Origin: Nostoc sp. JL33
GTDB lineage: Bacteria; Cyanobacteriota; Cyanobacteriia; Cyanobacteriales; Nostocaceae
Assembly: GCF_017114985.1 (NCBI RefSeq)
Contig: NZ_JABXKP010000035.1
Location: 1-64,000, forward strand
Length of the DNA stretch: 64,000 nt
Direction of reading: 5' to 3'
Shown here in pieces: positions 26,620-36,031 of the stretch. Within the stretch, counting starts at the first letter, position 1. Each line of letters begins with the position of its first letter. Under the pieces are notes generated by a model, which searched no databases, was not told where the DNA came from, and worked only from the letters and a program-made list of their open reading frames with translations. The translations under genes and the position numbers were made by a program.

Positions 26620-27134
26620 GGACATTTGTCCATAAAGTTACTAACTGTATTACGGGATTAAAAAGATACAGCTTACAGCAGTTTTTATCTATTTGAACCA
26701 CATCTATCGTAGGGGCACAGCAATGCTCATTGGTGTCAACTTAAGTTAAAACGCTTATCCCACAGGCGTTTTACCCCATCCCTTAATCCCCTCCCCGTGA
26801 ACGGGGAGGGGAGATTTTGTCGCTAGACAAAAGCGGGGTGGGGTTCCGAGGACTTAATTGATAATTGAGTAGGCTTGATATAACCTCATTGCGAGGCTTT
26901 CACGTTAAGTTGACACGTATGAGCAATGCTGTGCCCCTACCGCGTGGTCTATTTACCTAAAAATAGCTATAAACAAATTTAATCTCTCTAAATACAACAT
27001 TTAATTAATTTGTAGTGAATTCTCTGCGCCCTGCCCTGCGGGAATATGTACCACTTCGTGGAAGCAAGCTACGCGTAGCGTCTCGTAGAGAAGGGCCTAT
27101 GCGTTTAAATTAATATCATTAGAATTTGAGAAAG
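26620..27134. other. Intergenic with nested repeats
   Basis: Follows the IS607 element. The main content is one MITE inserted inside another (26660-26977). Then comes a tacaacattt...gaattctctgcgccc repeat (about 26990-27110) related to that at 32065-32194. No gene. Confidence 0.7.
26660..26977. mobile_element. Nested MITE-in-MITE with 9-bp target duplication
   Basis: Outer arms (GTAGGGGCACAGCAATGCT and AGCAATGCTGTGCCCCTAC, with flanks matching the block at 17003-17100) are split by a 194-bp inner element (26728-26921). AGCAATGCT is duplicated at 26719-26727 and 26922-26930. Inner ends pair through TGTCAACTTAA and TTAAGTTGACA. The inner loop contains a CCCCTCCCCGTGAACGGGG palindrome. Confidence 0.82.
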
Positions 27135-27710
27135 ATGTTTTATTTTCCGGCTGAGTATTTTCCCCAACTGTACTCTTTACCCTTGATTGCTGAAGTGAGA
27201 TTTCAAAAAGACTACTTTTCTGAGTATCCTGAACAAATTCGCAATTGCACTTCTGTATCCTACACTCGTAAACCTGGGTACTATGCAGTCCACTACAATC
27301 AACCCAACACGATGCCACCAGGAGCAATTTTACAACTTAACGACGGTGCAATGTCTACGACGGGCTACGCCTACGCAGTTTTTCCAGGGGAACCCAATCA
27401 ATCAGAACAGAGAACAGTAACTCCAATTTATACACTAGAACCCAATGGTTCGGTAGCAGTACCAACTGGACTGGTTTTCATCCGCTTTGCTGAAGGCGTT
27501 GATGTCGAGTCCCAGCGTGAGGTAATTAATCGAGCAGGTTACGAAATAGTACAAAGCATTGACTATGCACCTCACGCGGCTTGGTTGCGTGCCCAATCAG
27601 GTAATATTGTTGATGCGATCGCTGGGATTCGTCAGTTAGAAGCAATAGCTAAAGTTGAGAATATCGAACCTCAGATGCTTATGGAAAGAGGTTTAAGATT
27701 AGGGCGTTGA
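27135..27710 (+). CDS. Orphan subtilase-prodomain-like protein with an in-frame repeat
   Basis: About 191 residues from the ATG at 27135 (a TTG nine bases upstream is possible). The C-terminal half (LVFIRFAEGVDVESQREVIN, AWLRAQSGNIVDAIAGIRQL, ENIEPQMLMERG) has the same pattern as residues 114-190 of PrcA, the region preceding the protease domain, but no catalytic domain follows. It may be an inhibitor-like prodomain or a truncated protease. Codons 27351-27377 (MSTTGYAYA) are exactly one copy of the CCCGTCGTAGACAT repeat, inserted in frame. Confidence 0.65.
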   Translation: MFYFPAEYFPQLYSLPLIAEVRFQKDYFSEYPEQIRNCTSVSYTRKPGYYAVHYNQPNTMPPGAILQLNDGAMSTTGYAYAVFPGEPNQSEQRTVTPIYTLEPNGSVAVPTGLVFIRFAEGVDVESQREVINRAGYEIVQSIDYAPHAAWLRAQSGNIVDAIAGIRQLEAIAKVENIEPQMLMERGLRLGR

Positions 27711-27729
27711 TTTTCTCGGAAGCGAAAAA

Positions 27730-28314
27730 CTAGGAATAAAAATCAGGTTTTGGTAATTTATCATTTAATGCCCAGTTACCGATGTCTCTAACTTTATAAT
27801 CCACTGGATCATGGAGAGTGAAAGTGCGGAGATTGCGCCAGTAGCGGTCAAAGCCATATTTTGCACTGGTAGCGCGTGCGCCCATAACTTCAAAGATGCG
27901 GTTGGTAATGTCCGGTGTCAGAGTAGTTCTTTTATCTAAAGGGTTGAGCGCATTGCACCAAAACCAATTGTTGCGAATAGTTTCTGAATAATACGACTGT
28001 TTTTGCTCTGTCGAACCAAAGATATGAGGAATTACTACACCTAAATGGTGGTAAGAAAATACGTGAGCAATCGAGCTATCAACTTTGGCAAACTCGCGGG
28101 TAATTTGCAGAACAGTAATCCAGCTTTGCCCTAAACCACCATATTCTGTGGGTACGATCAGTTTCAGCAAGTTGCTTTGGCGCAAGCGATCGCGTTCATG
28201 CTTTGGTGTTCCCCCTTTTGCATCCCGTGCCACAGCAGTCTCGGCAAATTCCTTTGCTAAAGACTTAGCTAGATCGAGATAATTTTGAGACTCTTTAGTT
28301 TCGATTAATTGCAT
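27730..28314 (-). pseudogene. Acyl-CoA dehydrogenase/SfnB-like flavoprotein, internally deleted
   Basis: About 194 residues instead of roughly 400. The N-terminal helical domain (LIVPTEYGGLGQSWITVLQI, VDSSIAHVFSYHHLGVV) joins in frame to the C-terminal end (RIFEVMGARATSAKYGFDRY, TLHDPVDYKVRDIGNWAL). The central FAD-binding beta domain and much of the C-terminal bundle are missing, so no activity is expected. The parent was a SfnB/DszC-like monooxygenase related to the next gene upstream. AGGAG lies 12 bases before the ATG at 28314. Confidence 0.8.
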
Positions 28315-28387
28315 CCCTTGCAACTTCTCCTGTTAACCTGATTGTGAGAACAACATTCACCTTTTAGATATTCAGCAAAGGTGCAAA

Positions 28388-28653
28388 TGGGGTCAATCTA
28401 AAATCTAAAGTCCAAAATCCAAAATTGATTGACCAAATAATTATTAATTCATAATTGATAAATTTTATGGGTTCAGAGCAACCACGCTCATTCAAAAAAT
28501 GAGCGTGGTCTACAAGAGCGTGGTGGGTTCAGAGCCAACACGCTCTAGCGTAGCTTGTCCGCAGAGCGTCTGTCTGCGACACGCTGCGCGAACGTAGAGA
28601 GCGTCTTGCAATTATGAATTATTAATTATTAATTATGAATTAGATTGACCCCA
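28388..28653. mobile_element. 266-bp element with 14-bp perfect inverted ends
   Basis: TGGGGTCAATCTAA (28388-28401) and TTAGATTGACCCCA (28640-28653) are perfect inverted ends. Inside is a perfect hairpin ACCACGCTCATT / AATGAGCGTGGT (28481-28492, 28498-28509) and fragments of other repeats. It separates sfnB from the broken dehydrogenase gene. No ORF. Confidence 0.8.
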
Positions 28654-28669
28654 ATAGAGAATACCGCAA

Positions 28670-29899
28670 TTACAGCCAAGGATGGCGTGGGGGGTAAACA
28701 CCATTGAGAAAGTAGTTACCAACAGCGTGGTATTTCCAGCGCACGGGATCGTGAAGTGTGTGAGCGCGGGCATTTCGCCAGTGGCGATTGTAGTTGAATT
28801 GCTCCAATGTGGACTTAGTACCTGCTAGTTCAAACAACTTGTTGGTAGCTAGTAATACTGCTTCCGTCGCCAATGCTTTGGCTTCGGCAACTGCGATTGA
28901 TGCTTCAACTACCTTGGGTTCTTCTAAACCTGACTCGTTGGCGATGTCGATAAATTCACCCGCACGCCGCAACAATGCTTCAGCAGCGTGAACCTGAATT
29001 TGGACATTGCCTAAGTTATAGAGCGTTAAGGGGTCTTCATATCCTTTTTCTAAATTGCTGTCAACCCAAGGGCGGGTATGGTTGCGGACAAAGTAGATGG
29101 TGTCACGGACTGCGGCTTTGGCAATCCCCACGTCTACGGCGGCTTGAATGATTTGCGCGATGCCTTCGGCGGGCGTAGCCATCGCACCCATTGGTGTTGC
29201 CCTTTCAAAGGCTAAGTAGTGCGGAATGACATGTTCTGCCTTCACTTTCACATTTTCAATAATGGTAGTGCCGCTAGCGGTGGTACGCTGTCCGAAGCTC
29301 GTCCAGTCATCAAGTAGCGTCAATCCTGGGGCATCTCTTTCGACAAATGCCACTACTGTCTTACCATCTTGATTGCTGGCAATGACGGGAACCCAATGTG
29401 CTAGTAGTGCCCCAGCAGAGTAGTATTTACGTCCATTGAGTACAAAGTCAGAACCATCTGGTTCTAACTTTGTCTGGACATCAGTAACAGACTTAGTGCC
29501 AATTTCAGAGAAGGCGTTACCGAACCGTTTGCCTTGTAGAGCCAAATCAAAGAAGAACTTCTTCTGCTCATCTGTACCATCCAAGCGAACTGCTTCCACC
29601 ATATAGAGGTGGTTTTGGGGAATTTGACCAAGGCTAGAGTCGGCTTCGGAGATGATTTTAATTACTTCTGCCAGGGTGGCATTCGATACAAAAGCACCGC
29701 CATACTCTTTCGGGACTGTAATTCCCCACAATCCACTCTGGGAGAACTTTTCTACTTCTTCAGCAGGTAAACGCCGATTTTGGTCGCGCTCTGAGTCGCC
29801 CTTGGCAAACTCAGCTGCTAGTTCGTGGGCGATCGCGATCGCTTCTTTGTCATCCTGAATGATATGCGCCTTCTGTTCAGTATTAATTACTGATGTCAT
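28670..29899 (-). CDS. sfnB: SfnB family sulfur acquisition oxidoreductase
   Basis: 409 residues from the ATG at 29899, preceded by AAGGAG about eight bases upstream; the open frame extends to 29956 but without a ribosome site. Acyl-CoA-dehydrogenase-fold flavoprotein: WGITVPKEYGGAFVSNATLA, NAFSEIGTKSV, FVLNGRKYYSAGALLAHWVP, DDWTSFGQRTTASGTTI, and the C-terminal NRHWRNARAHTLHDPVRWKY. SfnB-type enzymes are monooxygenases that use reduced flavin in organosulfur catabolism. Downstream partner of sfnG on the same strand. Confidence 0.92.
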   Translation of the reverse strand: MTSVINTEQKAHIIQDDKEAIAIAHELAAEFAKGDSERDQNRRLPAEEVEKFSQSGLWGITVPKEYGGAFVSNATLAEVIKIISEADSSLGQIPQNHLYMVEAVRLDGTDEQKKFFFDLALQGKRFGNAFSEIGTKSVTDVQTKLEPDGSDFVLNGRKYYSAGALLAHWVPVIASNQDGKTVVAFVERDAPGLTLLDDWTSFGQRTTASGTTIIENVKVKAEHVIPHYLAFERATPMGAMATPAEGIAQIIQAAVDVGIAKAAVRDTIYFVRNHTRPWVDSNLEKGYEDPLTLYNLGNVQIQVHAAEALLRRAGEFIDIANESGLEEPKVVEASIAVAEAKALATEAVLLATNKLFELAGTKSTLEQFNYNRHWRNARAHTLHDPVRWKYHAVGNYFLNGVYPPRHPWL

Positions 29900-30132
29900 A
29901 ATATAACTCCTTCTTGATTGTGATAAGTATTTAACCAGACAATGATCTAAATACATTGGCTAGTGGTAATTTGTAAGGCTGATTACAATATGCCAATACA
30001 CAGATTGAATCTGAGTAAGATTCTTTGAATGATCAATTTTTTGTAGCAATGTTAACCATTGAACTACTTCCCAAATAAAGCCCGGATAAATTAGACAACT
30101 ACTTGCACAAGTCGTTAACTCTCAAGAATCTG

Positions 30133-31227
30133 CTATACCACAACTAACTCATCAGCCTTGCGACGGTTAGCTTCTAGTTCGCGCACAATCGGAATTACTG
30201 TCTTACCAAATGCAGGCAAATCATCCGAGTAGTGTAAGAAGCCACCGAGAATTAGATCAACTCCCACTTCATAAAACTGGCGAATCTTCTCAGCAACTTG
30301 GTCAGCCGTACCAATCAAGCCTGAACGGAAGCCATCGTTATACTGCACCAAGTCTTCAAAATTGGAATTCGCCCACATTCCCTCACGTTCACGAGTAGAA
30401 GCTCCCGCGTGTTTCACTGCTTGGCGAAATCCTTCCACTGCCTCGACATCCGCCTGGGCAATAATATCGCGCAATACTTCATGGGCTTCTGCTTCCGTAT
30501 CTCGCACGATGATAAAGGAATTCAGACCAAATTTAATTTTGCGTCCTTCTTCACGAGCTAATGCAGACACTTCTTCAATCTGCTCTCGCACCCCTTCTAT
30601 GGTGTTGCCATTCATAAAATACCAATCAGAGACGCGGCCAGCCATACGCCGGGCTGCTTTCGAGTTACCGCCTTGGAAGATTTCGGGATGAGGTTGGGTA
30701 ATCGGTTTGGGTTTCACCCAGCCACCATTTATCCGATAGAAGTCGCCCTTAAAGTGAAACTCTTCTTCTGTCCACAAACCTTTCAGAACACGGATAAATT
30801 CTTCCGAACGACGATAGCGTTCGTCATGGTCTAACCACGGTTCACCATAGATGGTGAATTCATCTTTGAACCAGCCGCTAACCACATTTAGTGCAAACCG
30901 ACCGTTTGACAGAAAATCAATGCTGGAACCGATTTTAGCAACCACTCCCGGATGCCACAATCCAGGGTGAACTGCTGCAATTAACTTCAATTTTTTGGTG
31001 ACAGGAGCTAGGGCTGATACGGTTGTAAGTGCCTCTAGCTGGAACTCAGCGCCATAGCTGGCGATAAATCTGGCTTGTGCTAGAGCATATTCAAATCCGA
31101 CTTCTTCAGCTGTTTGAGCCAGTTGAGCATTGTATTCATAAGTCCAATCTGTCCGTTGGGGGATTTTACTTACTACTAACCCCCCGCTAACGTTGGGAAT
31201 CCAGTATGCAAACTTAATATCTACCAT
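30133..31227 (-). CDS. sfnG: FMN-dependent dimethylsulfone monooxygenase SfnG
   Basis: 364 residues of the bacterial luciferase-like/SsuD fold. FAYWIPNVSGGLVVSKIPQR at the start and GFEYALAQARFIASYGAEFQ are typical of SfnG. VHPGLWHPGVVAKIGSSIDF, RFALNVVSGWFKDEF, FQGGNSKAARRMAGRVSDWY and DLILGGFLHYSDDLPAFG complete the family blocks. It cleaves dimethylsulfone to methanesulfinate with FMNH2 and O2, for sulfur scavenging. 233 bases upstream of sfnB on the same strand, so probably one regulon. Confidence 0.93.
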   Translation of the reverse strand: MVDIKFAYWIPNVSGGLVVSKIPQRTDWTYEYNAQLAQTAEEVGFEYALAQARFIASYGAEFQLEALTTVSALAPVTKKLKLIAAVHPGLWHPGVVAKIGSSIDFLSNGRFALNVVSGWFKDEFTIYGEPWLDHDERYRRSEEFIRVLKGLWTEEEFHFKGDFYRINGGWVKPKPITQPHPEIFQGGNSKAARRMAGRVSDWYFMNGNTIEGVREQIEEVSALAREEGRKIKFGLNSFIIVRDTEAEAHEVLRDIIAQADVEAVEGFRQAVKHAGASTREREGMWANSNFEDLVQYNDGFRSGLIGTADQVAEKIRQFYEVGVDLILGGFLHYSDDLPAFGKTVIPIVRELEANRRKADELVVV

Positions 31228-32189
31228 GATTGGGCGTTTGTAATTGACACTGCTTGGTTATTTGTCTAAGTTTGCTTGTAATCCAACAAAGCCTAATTTT
31301 TCATCACTAACAAATCAGCTAAAACTTGATCGGGCAAAGTCTTAGTCAAAATCGAAAGCTTGAGAGCGACTGGAAATTACTCTGAGTTTACAAGTAGACA
31401 ATTTTAGGATCTGATGGTGGTAATATACCATAACCCGACAGTGCTACCGTAGTTTTGACTGTATCACAGTTGATCACGATAATTTTTCCGATATCTTAAA
31501 TTCCATTTCCATATTCCATTTTGGAATACAGCCCAATTGTGCTAAGTATTAAATTATTATTTTATATTTGCTGACTATCATCCTGATTCAGTTAGAGCAA
31601 CCAGAAATCAGGACTCGACAAAGTATCGCTACTATTCCATATAGTGATAAATAAATGATTTTCATGTGTAATTTGCAACTATACACAAAGATTGGCTAGC
31701 GATCGCTACCAGCGCCAGATTAAAGTAGCAATGTTCAGCAGAAGTCAGAAGAAATATCACTGAGGCAGGAGATACGCTTACATCTGAATGCAGCGATTCG
31801 CTTACGAATCGTGATGCGTAAAGCCCCCGGTTAGAAACCGGGGGATATAAGCGAATATGCCAAATTTATTTGGCTTTAAAATGTTATGTCATATCATGTC
31901 CGCATAATTAGTTATGCTAACCATAGTCATTACACCCCACCCCTAACCCCTCCCCGCAAGCGGGGAGGGGAGACAAAGGGTAGCTTTGGCTCTTTGGGGT
32001 TCTTCGGGTTTAATAAGCAATCAAGCGGACATGATATCAGGCTACATTTGCAATTTTATCGATTGCTAAGTACAACATCTCATTAATAATTCGTAACGAA
32101 TTCTCTGCGCCCCTACCTGCGGAAAGGCAAAGCGCATCTGCGTTAAAATTTTAACCCTGAATTCGCCACGATTTTACGCAAAGCTGTAC
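31228..32189. other. Long intergenic stretch, sfnG promoter side and three repeats
   Basis: No gene supported. Near sfnG a small palindrome TGGTA-ATA-TACCA lies at 31418-31430, a possible regulator site. Further on are a hairpin CCCCCGGTTAGAAACCGGGGG (31824-31844), the 31891-32037 MITE and the 32065-32194 repeat that runs into the leuS stop. Confidence 0.6.
31891..32037. mobile_element. 147-bp MITE with ATATCATGTCCGC ends
   Basis: ATATCATGTCCGC (31891-31903) and GCGGACATGATAT (32025-32037) are perfect 13-bp inverted ends. The interior has the GCCCCTCCCC...GGGGAGGGG palindrome also seen at 16985-17216. No coding capacity. Confidence 0.88.
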
Positions 32190-32194
32190 TTAGC
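32065..32194. repeat. 130-bp MITE-like element overlapping the leuS stop
   Basis: GCTAAGTACA (32065-32074) and TGTACTTAGC (32185-32194) are perfect inverted ends. The interior (GAATTCTCTGCGCCCCTACC) recurs at about 26990-27110. The right end contains the leuS stop codon. Confidence 0.78.
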
Positions 32195-34838
32195 TAACTA
32201 CAAAATTCACCAACTTTCCAGGCACGACAATTACCTTTTTAATCTCTTTACCTTCGATGTAACGTTGGGCAATTTCTGATTCACGCGCATATTTCTCCAA
32301 GGCTGCTTTATCTGCTTGTGCTGGTACTTGAATTGCGCCGCGAGTTTTACCCATAATTTGAATCACTAAAGTGATTTCATCAGCTATCAAAGCAGCAGGG
32401 TCAAATGATGGCCAAGTTTGGGTGTGAACTGAATCACTTTCACCCAATAAATGCCACAATTCATCAGCAATATGTGGTGCAAAGGGTGCTAGCAATACCA
32501 CCAAAGTCCGAATACCTTCTGCGTAAATTGGTGAATTTTTCCCATCAGCATCAGTTAAGGCATTACTCAACTTCATCAATTCTGAAATAGCTGTGTTGAA
32601 TTGATATTCGTCTTCCACGTCTTCTGTCACCGCTTGAATAGCCGTGTGAATCGCCCGCCGCAATTCCTTTTCTGCCTTAGTTAAATCGGCGAGTTGGGCT
32701 TTCTTACGGGATACCCCAGCCGCAACATAATCTGTTACCAAGCGCCAAACCCGATTTAAAAAGCGGAATTGTCCTTCCACATCGGCTTCATCCCATTCCA
32801 GGTCTTTTTCTGGCGGCGCTTTGAATAAGATGAACATCCGCGCTGTGTCTACACCATATTTGGCAATTACATCTTCTGGTGCTACACCGTTGCCTTTTGA
32901 TTTAGACATGGTGGCGTAGAGACGTTGCAGTGGTTCGCCTGTCTGGGGGTCGCGGGGGTCGGCTGAATTGACCAGATTAGAAGGAATCCATTTATCTTTG
33001 CCGCCCTTGTTGGGATTTAGGTAAGTTAAACCCTGTACCATACCTTGAGTTAACAGGCGTTGGAAGGGTTCGTCAAAGTTTAACAAACCGCGATCGCGTA
33101 GTACCTTAGTAAAGAAGCGCGAATACAACAAATGTAAAATCGCGTGTTCAATCCCACCCACATACTGATCAACTGGCATCCAGTCATTGATTTTACTGGA
33201 ATCGAAAACCTGTTGCTCATTTTTAGCATCAGGGAAGCGCAAGAAATACCACGAGGAATCAATAAAAGTATCCATCGTGTCGGTTTCCCGCTTCGCCGGA
33301 GTACCACAAGTTGGACAAGGCACATTTACCCAGCTTTCCAACTGAGTTAAAGGTGAACCGCCACGTCCAGTAAATTCCACCTCTTCCGGCAACTTTACTG
33401 GCAAATCTTTATCAGGCACTGGCACTATCCCACAGTTGGGACAGTGAATTACAGGTATCGGTGCGCCCCAGTAACGCTGCCGCGAAATTAACCAATCCCG
33501 CAAGCGATATTGCACCCGCACTTTACCAAAACCTTGTTGTTCGGCGTATTCAATTATTGCTTGTTTAGCATCTGTGGAAGTCATGCCAGTAAAAGCCCCA
33601 GAATTAATTAAAATTCCTGGTTCAGTGTATGCCTGGTTATATTCAATTTGGATGAGTTGCGTGACTTCATCTATCTCTGATGTTGGAGTTAAATCAAAAC
33701 CTGCAACATCATCTGGGGAAGCGATAACAAAATCAATTGACAAATCGTAATTTTTGGCAAACTTAAAATCTCGGACATCGTGTGCTGGTACACCCATCAC
33801 TGCCCCAGTACCATACTCATACAGTACATAGTCAGCAATCCAAATCGGCACTTCTTCCCCTGTAAACGGGTTAATTGCCACCCCACCTGTAGAGATACCC
33901 CGCTTTGGTTTGTCTTCAGAAGTACGTTCCAACTCACTTTGATGGGAAACCTCTTTAATAAAGGCTTCTACCGCCGCTTGTTGTTCTTTTGTGGTGACGC
34001 GCTTTGTTAAGGGATGTTCTGGTGCTAACACCAGGTAGCTGACACCATAAACGGTATCTGGACGTGTGGTATACACGCCGATTTTTTCATCTATCCCAAT
34101 GATCGGAAATTCCAAGTAAGCGCCTGTGGATTTGCCAATCCAGTTTGCCTGCATCAACTTGACGCGTTCCGGCCAACCTGTTAACTTATTCAAGTCATTG
34201 AGCAATTCTTCGGCGTAGTCGGTAATCTTAAAAAACCACTGGCGCAATAATTTGCGCTCAACTATGGCCCCACTGCGCCAAGAACGTCCTTCGTTATCGA
34301 CTTGCTCATTTGCCAATACAGTTTGGTCAATCGGGTCCCAGTTTACTGCTGCTTCTTTTTGGTAAGCTAACCCCGCTTGCAAAAACTGCAAGAAAATCCA
34401 TTGCGTCCACTTGTAATAATCTGGTGAACAGGTAGCAAGTTCACATTCCCAATCGATGGATAAACCAAGACGCTGCAATTGTTGCCGCATCTGGGCCATA
34501 TTTTGATAAGTCCACTTTGCTGGCGGTACACCACGGTCAATGGCGGCATTTTCTGCTGGCAAGCCAAAGGCATCCCAACCCATTGGGTGTATTACCCGAT
34601 ACCCTTGCATTCGCTTGAGGCGGGCAATTACGTCGGTAATGGTATAATTACGGACGTGACCCATGTGTAGGCTGCCCGATGGATAAGGGAACATGGAAAG
34701 AGCATAGAATTTTGGCTTGTTGCTAGCTGTCGGTGTTTTATCTAAGCCAAGTTCTACCCATGTTTTTTGCCATTTTTCCTCAATCGCTGCTGGGTTATAT
34801 CGAGAATCAACAGAATCACGTATTTCCAATGGTTTCAT
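32190..34838 (-). CDS. leuS: Leucyl-tRNA synthetase
   Basis: 882 residues, a full-length bacterial LeuRS. Class I signature HMGH (58-61) after [13 protein letters not shown], the editing (CP1) domain with the [15 protein letters not shown] and [16 protein letters not shown] blocks, zinc-type cysteine pairs (HCPNCG; CPTCGTP), and the KMSKS loop as [10 protein letters not shown]. Essential, charges tRNA-Leu in the cytoplasm. The C-terminus GKLVNFVVS is normal, but the TAA stop lies within the inverted end of a MITE. Confidence 0.98.
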   Translation of the reverse strand: MKPLEIRDSVDSRYNPAAIEEKWQKTWVELGLDKTPTASNKPKFYALSMFPYPSGSLHMGHVRNYTITDVIARLKRMQGYRVIHPMGWDAFGLPAENAAIDRGVPPAKWTYQNMAQMRQQLQRLGLSIDWECELATCSPDYYKWTQWIFLQFLQAGLAYQKEAAVNWDPIDQTVLANEQVDNEGRSWRSGAIVERKLLRQWFFKITDYAEELLNDLNKLTGWPERVKLMQANWIGKSTGAYLEFPIIGIDEKIGVYTTRPDTVYGVSYLVLAPEHPLTKRVTTKEQQAAVEAFIKEVSHQSELERTSEDKPKRGISTGGVAINPFTGEEVPIWIADYVLYEYGTGAVMGVPAHDVRDFKFAKNYDLSIDFVIASPDDVAGFDLTPTSEIDEVTQLIQIEYNQAYTEPGILINSGAFTGMTSTDAKQAIIEYAEQQGFGKVRVQYRLRDWLISRQRYWGAPIPVIHCPNCGIVPVPDKDLPVKLPEEVEFTGRGGSPLTQLESWVNVPCPTCGTPAKRETDTMDTFIDSSWYFLRFPDAKNEQQVFDSSKINDWMPVDQYVGGIEHAILHLLYSRFFTKVLRDRGLLNFDEPFQRLLTQGMVQGLTYLNPNKGGKDKWIPSNLVNSADPRDPQTGEPLQRLYATMSKSKGNGVAPEDVIAKYGVDTARMFILFKAPPEKDLEWDEADVEGQFRFLNRVWRLVTDYVAAGVSRKKAQLADLTKAEKELRRAIHTAIQAVTEDVEDEYQFNTAISELMKLSNALTDADGKNSPIYAEGIRTLVVLLAPFAPHIADELWHLLGESDSVHTQTWPSFDPAALIADEITLVIQIMGKTRGAIQVPAQADKAALEKYARESEIAQRYIEGKEIKKVIVVPGKLVNFVVS

Positions 34839-35218
34839 GCCTGTTACACTTTACTTCTACTAATTTTCTAATATTTGACCCTTACTAGTACATTTGAGCC
34901 ACTATCTTGAGGGAATTATCTGTCTAGTAATTTTCTAATTTAATTTACAAAATCAATTTACTATAGGAATCGTATTTGATTTTTGAAATTATCTACGTAG
35001 GCGGGGAGTGGGGAGTAGGGAGTAGGGAATAAGGAATTAGGCTTTTCGATCTGTACTGAGCTTTTTCAGAAATCAAACATTAGCCCTATATTTCTTTCTA
35101 CTCCCTATTTGTATCTATCTTATATCCCTAAAGTTCAACAAGTTGAGGTATATAGGACATAAAAAAGTCCCTAAGCTTAGGATGGTGGGGACTAGATGTG
35201 TTATAGTTCTAAACTGAT
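34839..35218. other. Intergenic with GGGGAGT-type heptamer run
   Basis: Contains a run of GGGGAGT/AGGGAGT heptamers at about 34998-35027 and a complementary-looking ACTCCCTA near 35100. leuS promoter expected at 34839-34990. Nothing else recognised. Confidence 0.5.
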
Positions 35219-35596
35219 TTACTGGGTTAGCAGCCCGATCGCCATTTCAAGGTGCATCTTAGCCTTGTGCAAGTTAAGCAAATTCTCTTGGTCGTATCTG
35301 TCAGGATAGCTCATAGCTTTGCCTTCCATCGTCAGCTTGATCAGTGCTGCTTGCTCATCAGTGGGTGAATTCATCTCATCTACCACCCCTTCAAGGAATT
35401 GAGTAACGCTAAAACCTGGTGACTTCAACCCTCTTCCCTGCCTTAGTTGAACGAGTGCTATCTGTGGGAATGCCATCAAGGTGACAATCCAACTAGTTTT
35501 GTAGCCTCCATTCCCAGCAGGCTTTAATCCGTAACGCCTACATAAGTCTCTCAACTGGGCAGTGGTTTTGATTTCGAGTTCTGACCGTGTGAACAT
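35219..35596 (-). CDS. Small protein with SAP-like N-terminal motif
   Basis: 125 residues. Residues 3-45 (SELEIKTTAQLRDLCRRYGL then KPAGNGGYKTSWIVTLMAF) follow the helix-turn-helix spacing of a SAP DNA-binding motif, in which ELKxLCxxxGLxxxGxKxxLIxxL is typical. The remaining residues are helical, with no domain I know. Function unknown; DNA binding is an inference. Divergent from the next small gene. Confidence 0.65.
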   Translation of the reverse strand: MFTRSELEIKTTAQLRDLCRRYGLKPAGNGGYKTSWIVTLMAFPQIALVQLRQGRGLKSPGFSVTQFLEGVVDEMNSPTDEQAALIKLTMEGKAMSYPDRYDQENLLNLHKAKMHLEMAIGLLTQ

Positions 35597-35724
35597 AAAA
35601 TAGAATTACCCATTTGTAAAAGTGGTATCGGTGGTGAACCATTTACCAGGATGAAAGCACCACCGATTTAAAATCTTATTTACTCGCTTCCACGTAGATC
35701 AAGTTATGTTTACATTTCTCAAGA

Positions 35725-35922
35725 ATGGCTAATCCTAAAGGAAATCCAGAAAATTTAAAAAAATTTACTACTGACAGAGAGGAGCCATTGACCGAGAAAA
35801 TGAATATACGCATGACTAAGACAATGAAAGAGGAAGTGCAGCAACAAGATAACCCTCCTGAATTTTGTAGAGAAGCTATTCAAGAGAAGCTAGACAGGAA
35901 TAAGGGCAAGAGTAGTACTTAA
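35725..35922 (+). CDS. Small ribbon-helix-helix-like hypothetical protein
   Basis: 65 residues, Lys/Glu-rich. MANPKGNPENLKKFTTDREE precedes MNIRMTKTMKEEVQQQDNPP and EFCREAIQEKL, which resembles a short RHH (strand then two helices) as in CopG/Arc-type regulators common on cyanobacterial accessory DNA. I cannot name a family. A hairpin follows the stop at 35952-35982. Confidence 0.6.
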   Translation: MANPKGNPENLKKFTTDREEPLTEKMNIRMTKTMKEEVQQQDNPPEFCREAIQEKLDRNKGKSST

Positions 35923-35951
35923 TTGCTTAACTATTAATCTGAGTAAATAAA

Positions 35952-35982
35952 AATACCTCTAGAATTAATATCTAAAGGTATT
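35952..35982 (+). terminator. Hairpin downstream of the small RHH-like gene
   Basis: AATACCTCTAGA pairs with TCTAAAGGTATT (11 of 12 positions) around a short AT loop, 30 bases after the stop codon. The T-tract is weak. Confidence 0.5.
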
Positions 35983-36031
35983 CACTATGATAAGTTTTTA
36001 TTGCTGTCGATTCAGATGGTAAAAATAGGCG

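Larger units (their letters stand above)
25400..26640 (+). mobile_element. IS607-type insertion sequence, transposon ends approximate
   Basis: Contains a serine-recombinase tnpA followed by an overlapping tnpB (4 bases), the canonical IS607 order. IS607 elements lack inverted repeats and make no clear target duplication, so the ends are estimates. The tnpB has a large internal deletion; tnpA appears intact. Confidence 0.75.

Noticed and set aside
28315..28323. TTG start for the deleted dehydrogenase
   Set aside because: AGGAG lies only three bases from the TTG; the ATG at 28314 is at least as plausible. Low consequence.
31418..31430. TGGTA-ATA-TACCA as a defined regulator site for sfnG
   Set aside because: Short and almost 200 bases from the start codon; could be chance, so mentioned but not called.
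31824..31844. CCCCCGG-TTAGAAA-CCGGGGG hairpin as a possible IS200/IS605 end or rho-independent terminator
   Set aside because: Strong stem, but no transposase and no U-tract or gene end nearby; recorded only as a repeat in the intergenic note.
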